Shown one piece after another: positions 63,305 through 64,000 of a DNA stretch of 64,000 nucleotides. The stretch lies in contig UQUO01000004.1 in assembly GCA_900544295.1 (NCBI GenBank), forward strand, positions 62,001 to 126,000, read 5' to 3'. The position numbers and the translations under genes are program-made. The stretch is from an uncultured Eubacteriales bacterium. GTDB lineage: Bacteria; Bacillota; Clostridia; Oscillospirales; Oscillospiraceae. Each line of letters starts with the position of its first letter. Position 1 is the first letter of the stretch. The notes beneath the pieces were generated by a model. That model saw nothing but the letters and a program-made list of their open reading frames with translations. It ran no database searches and was not told the origin of the DNA.

Positions 63305-64000
63305 TCAGACCGCTTTGAAATACCCGACCGGGTGTATGACGTGGTCGTCCTTCGGGCTGATGTTCCGCAGCGTGGGGTCGCTCACGCACACCGCCCGGCC
63401 CACGCAGTAATGCCCGAAGCGTCGGCGCAGGTCGTCCACCGAGCGTTCCAGCCGCTCCCGCTTTTCCTGGCGCTCGCTGTCCTCGAAGATGCTGCACTGC
63501 ACCGGCGTCGAGGCCGGGAGCAGGTCCGTCGCCCTCATGCCGATGGAGCGCAGGGGCTTGTGCCAGTCCCAATTCTCACGCAGCAGCCGCATCGCCGCCT
63601 CGTGCAATACCGACGCGAGGCAGGTAGGTGATTCGAGTTTGAGTTGCCGCTCGAATGACGCGAGCTCGTTGTCCCGGATGTGCACCTGCACGCCCCGGCA
63701 GAGGAAGCCCGACTCCCTCATGCGCTCGGCCACGCTCTCGCAGAGCATCCAGTAGACGATGCCCGCGTCCTCGTCGCAGCAGAGGTCGCGCGGCGTGGTC
63801 GTGCTGTTGCCTATGCTTTTGATGACCGCCTCGTCCCCGGCGCGGGCGACGGGAGAAGTGTCATATCCAGTGGCGAAGTCGTGGAGGATGAGGCCCCACT
63901 TGCCGAGGAAACCGCGCAGCATCGAGGGCGGGGCCGCGGCGATGTCGCCTATGGTGCGGATACCGCGCAAGGCCAGCTTGCGCTCCGTCGCACGGCCCAC
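63305..64000 (-). CDS. Y-family DNA polymerase (UmuC/DinB-like), C-terminal part
   Basis: The frame is open at the right edge of the window, so the start and the catalytic palm lie outside. The visible 231 residues begin within the thumb (GRATERKLALRGIRTIGDIA, a helix-hairpin-helix) and include the little-finger domain to the end (DDLRRRFGHYCVGRAVCVSD). The enzyme copies damaged DNA. GC and codon use match the chromosomal side of the window, not the accessory region. Confidence 0.88.
   Translation of the reverse strand: MGRATERKLALRGIRTIGDIAAAPPSMLRGFLGKWGLILHDFATGYDTSPVARAGDEAVIKSIGNSTTTPRDLCCDEDAGIVYWMLCESVAERMRESGFLCRGVQVHIRDNELASFERQLKLESPTCLASVLHEAAMRLLRENWDWHKPLRSIGMRATDLLPASTPVQCSIFEDSERQEKRERLERSVDDLRRRFGHYCVGRAVCVSDPTLRNISPKDDHVIHPVGYFKAV

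Noticed and set aside
1..64000. tRNA, rRNA, riboswitch or CRISPR features.
   Set aside because: No cloverleaf, rRNA core sequence, regular repeat-spacer array or recognisable riboswitch core was seen on reading both strands by eye; a covariance search would be needed to exclude weak cases.

Overview
The window reads as chromosomal DNA of a GC-rich, Gram-positive, anaerobic member of the Clostridia, most likely an Oscillospiraceae-type gut bacterium. Support: lipoprotein signal peptides on every solute-binding protein, Shine-Dalgarno sites close to AGGAGG, a giant secreted protein ending in S-layer homology domains, a 2-oxoacid:ferredoxin oxidoreductase, LytS/YesM-type two-component parts, and ICE genes of the kind common in Clostridia. 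No rRNA, tRNA or CRISPR array was seen. The assignment rests on gene content only.

Layout. 1-6.2 kb (+): end of a peptide ABC transporter, a shortened binding protein, an intact and a metal-site-less M24 peptidase in tandem, and a broken sensor kinase/response regulator pair. 6.2-8.5 kb (-): the stub of a dipeptide permease, a complete binding protein and a YheO-type regulator. 8.6-12.3 kb (-): csoR-copA-copZ copper export, with a twin CsoR box over its promoter. 12.4-21.5 kb (-): a six-gene oligopeptide-type ABC system in which most subunits carry extra domains. 21.9-24.7 kb (-): an M16C metallopeptidase. 24.9-31.1 kb (+): a 2045-residue surface protein. 31.2-33.8 kb (-): subunits of a 2-oxoacid:ferredoxin oxidoreductase (alpha subunit 5'-truncated) plus two small paralogues.

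33.8-51.6 kb is a mosaic accessory region with a different base composition: a TetR-controlled ECF plus ABC-exporter operon, a methyltransferase/hydrolase cluster made partly of gene fragments, an AT-rich island, and remnants of integrative conjugative elements (coupling-protein tail, Maff2, sigma-like factor, MobC, two relaxases of different type, topoisomerase III tail, helicase/methylase head). Many of these genes are cut and joined to unrelated genes.

51.7-62.4 kb (+) is a complete alpha-glucan cluster: LacI regulator, cytoplasmic GH13, maltodextrin-type binding protein and two permeases, GH31 alpha-glucosidase and a secreted GH13 with a starch-binding domain. The same 14-base operator, inverted, lies before the regulator and before the binding protein. 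No transport ATPase is present, so one encoded elsewhere is presumably used. 62.4-64 kb (-): a translationally coupled DNA-damage cassette (Y-family polymerase, 83-residue protein, SRAP protein).

Two themes run through the window. One is peptide and glucan uptake, in which all four binding-protein genes are followed by a strong hairpin without a T run. The other is a series of about a dozen abrupt junctions where two partial genes meet. These are either real deletion scars or assembly joins; the sequence alone cannot decide. The best candidate for a little-described system is the enlarged peptide transporter at 12.4-21.5 kb.
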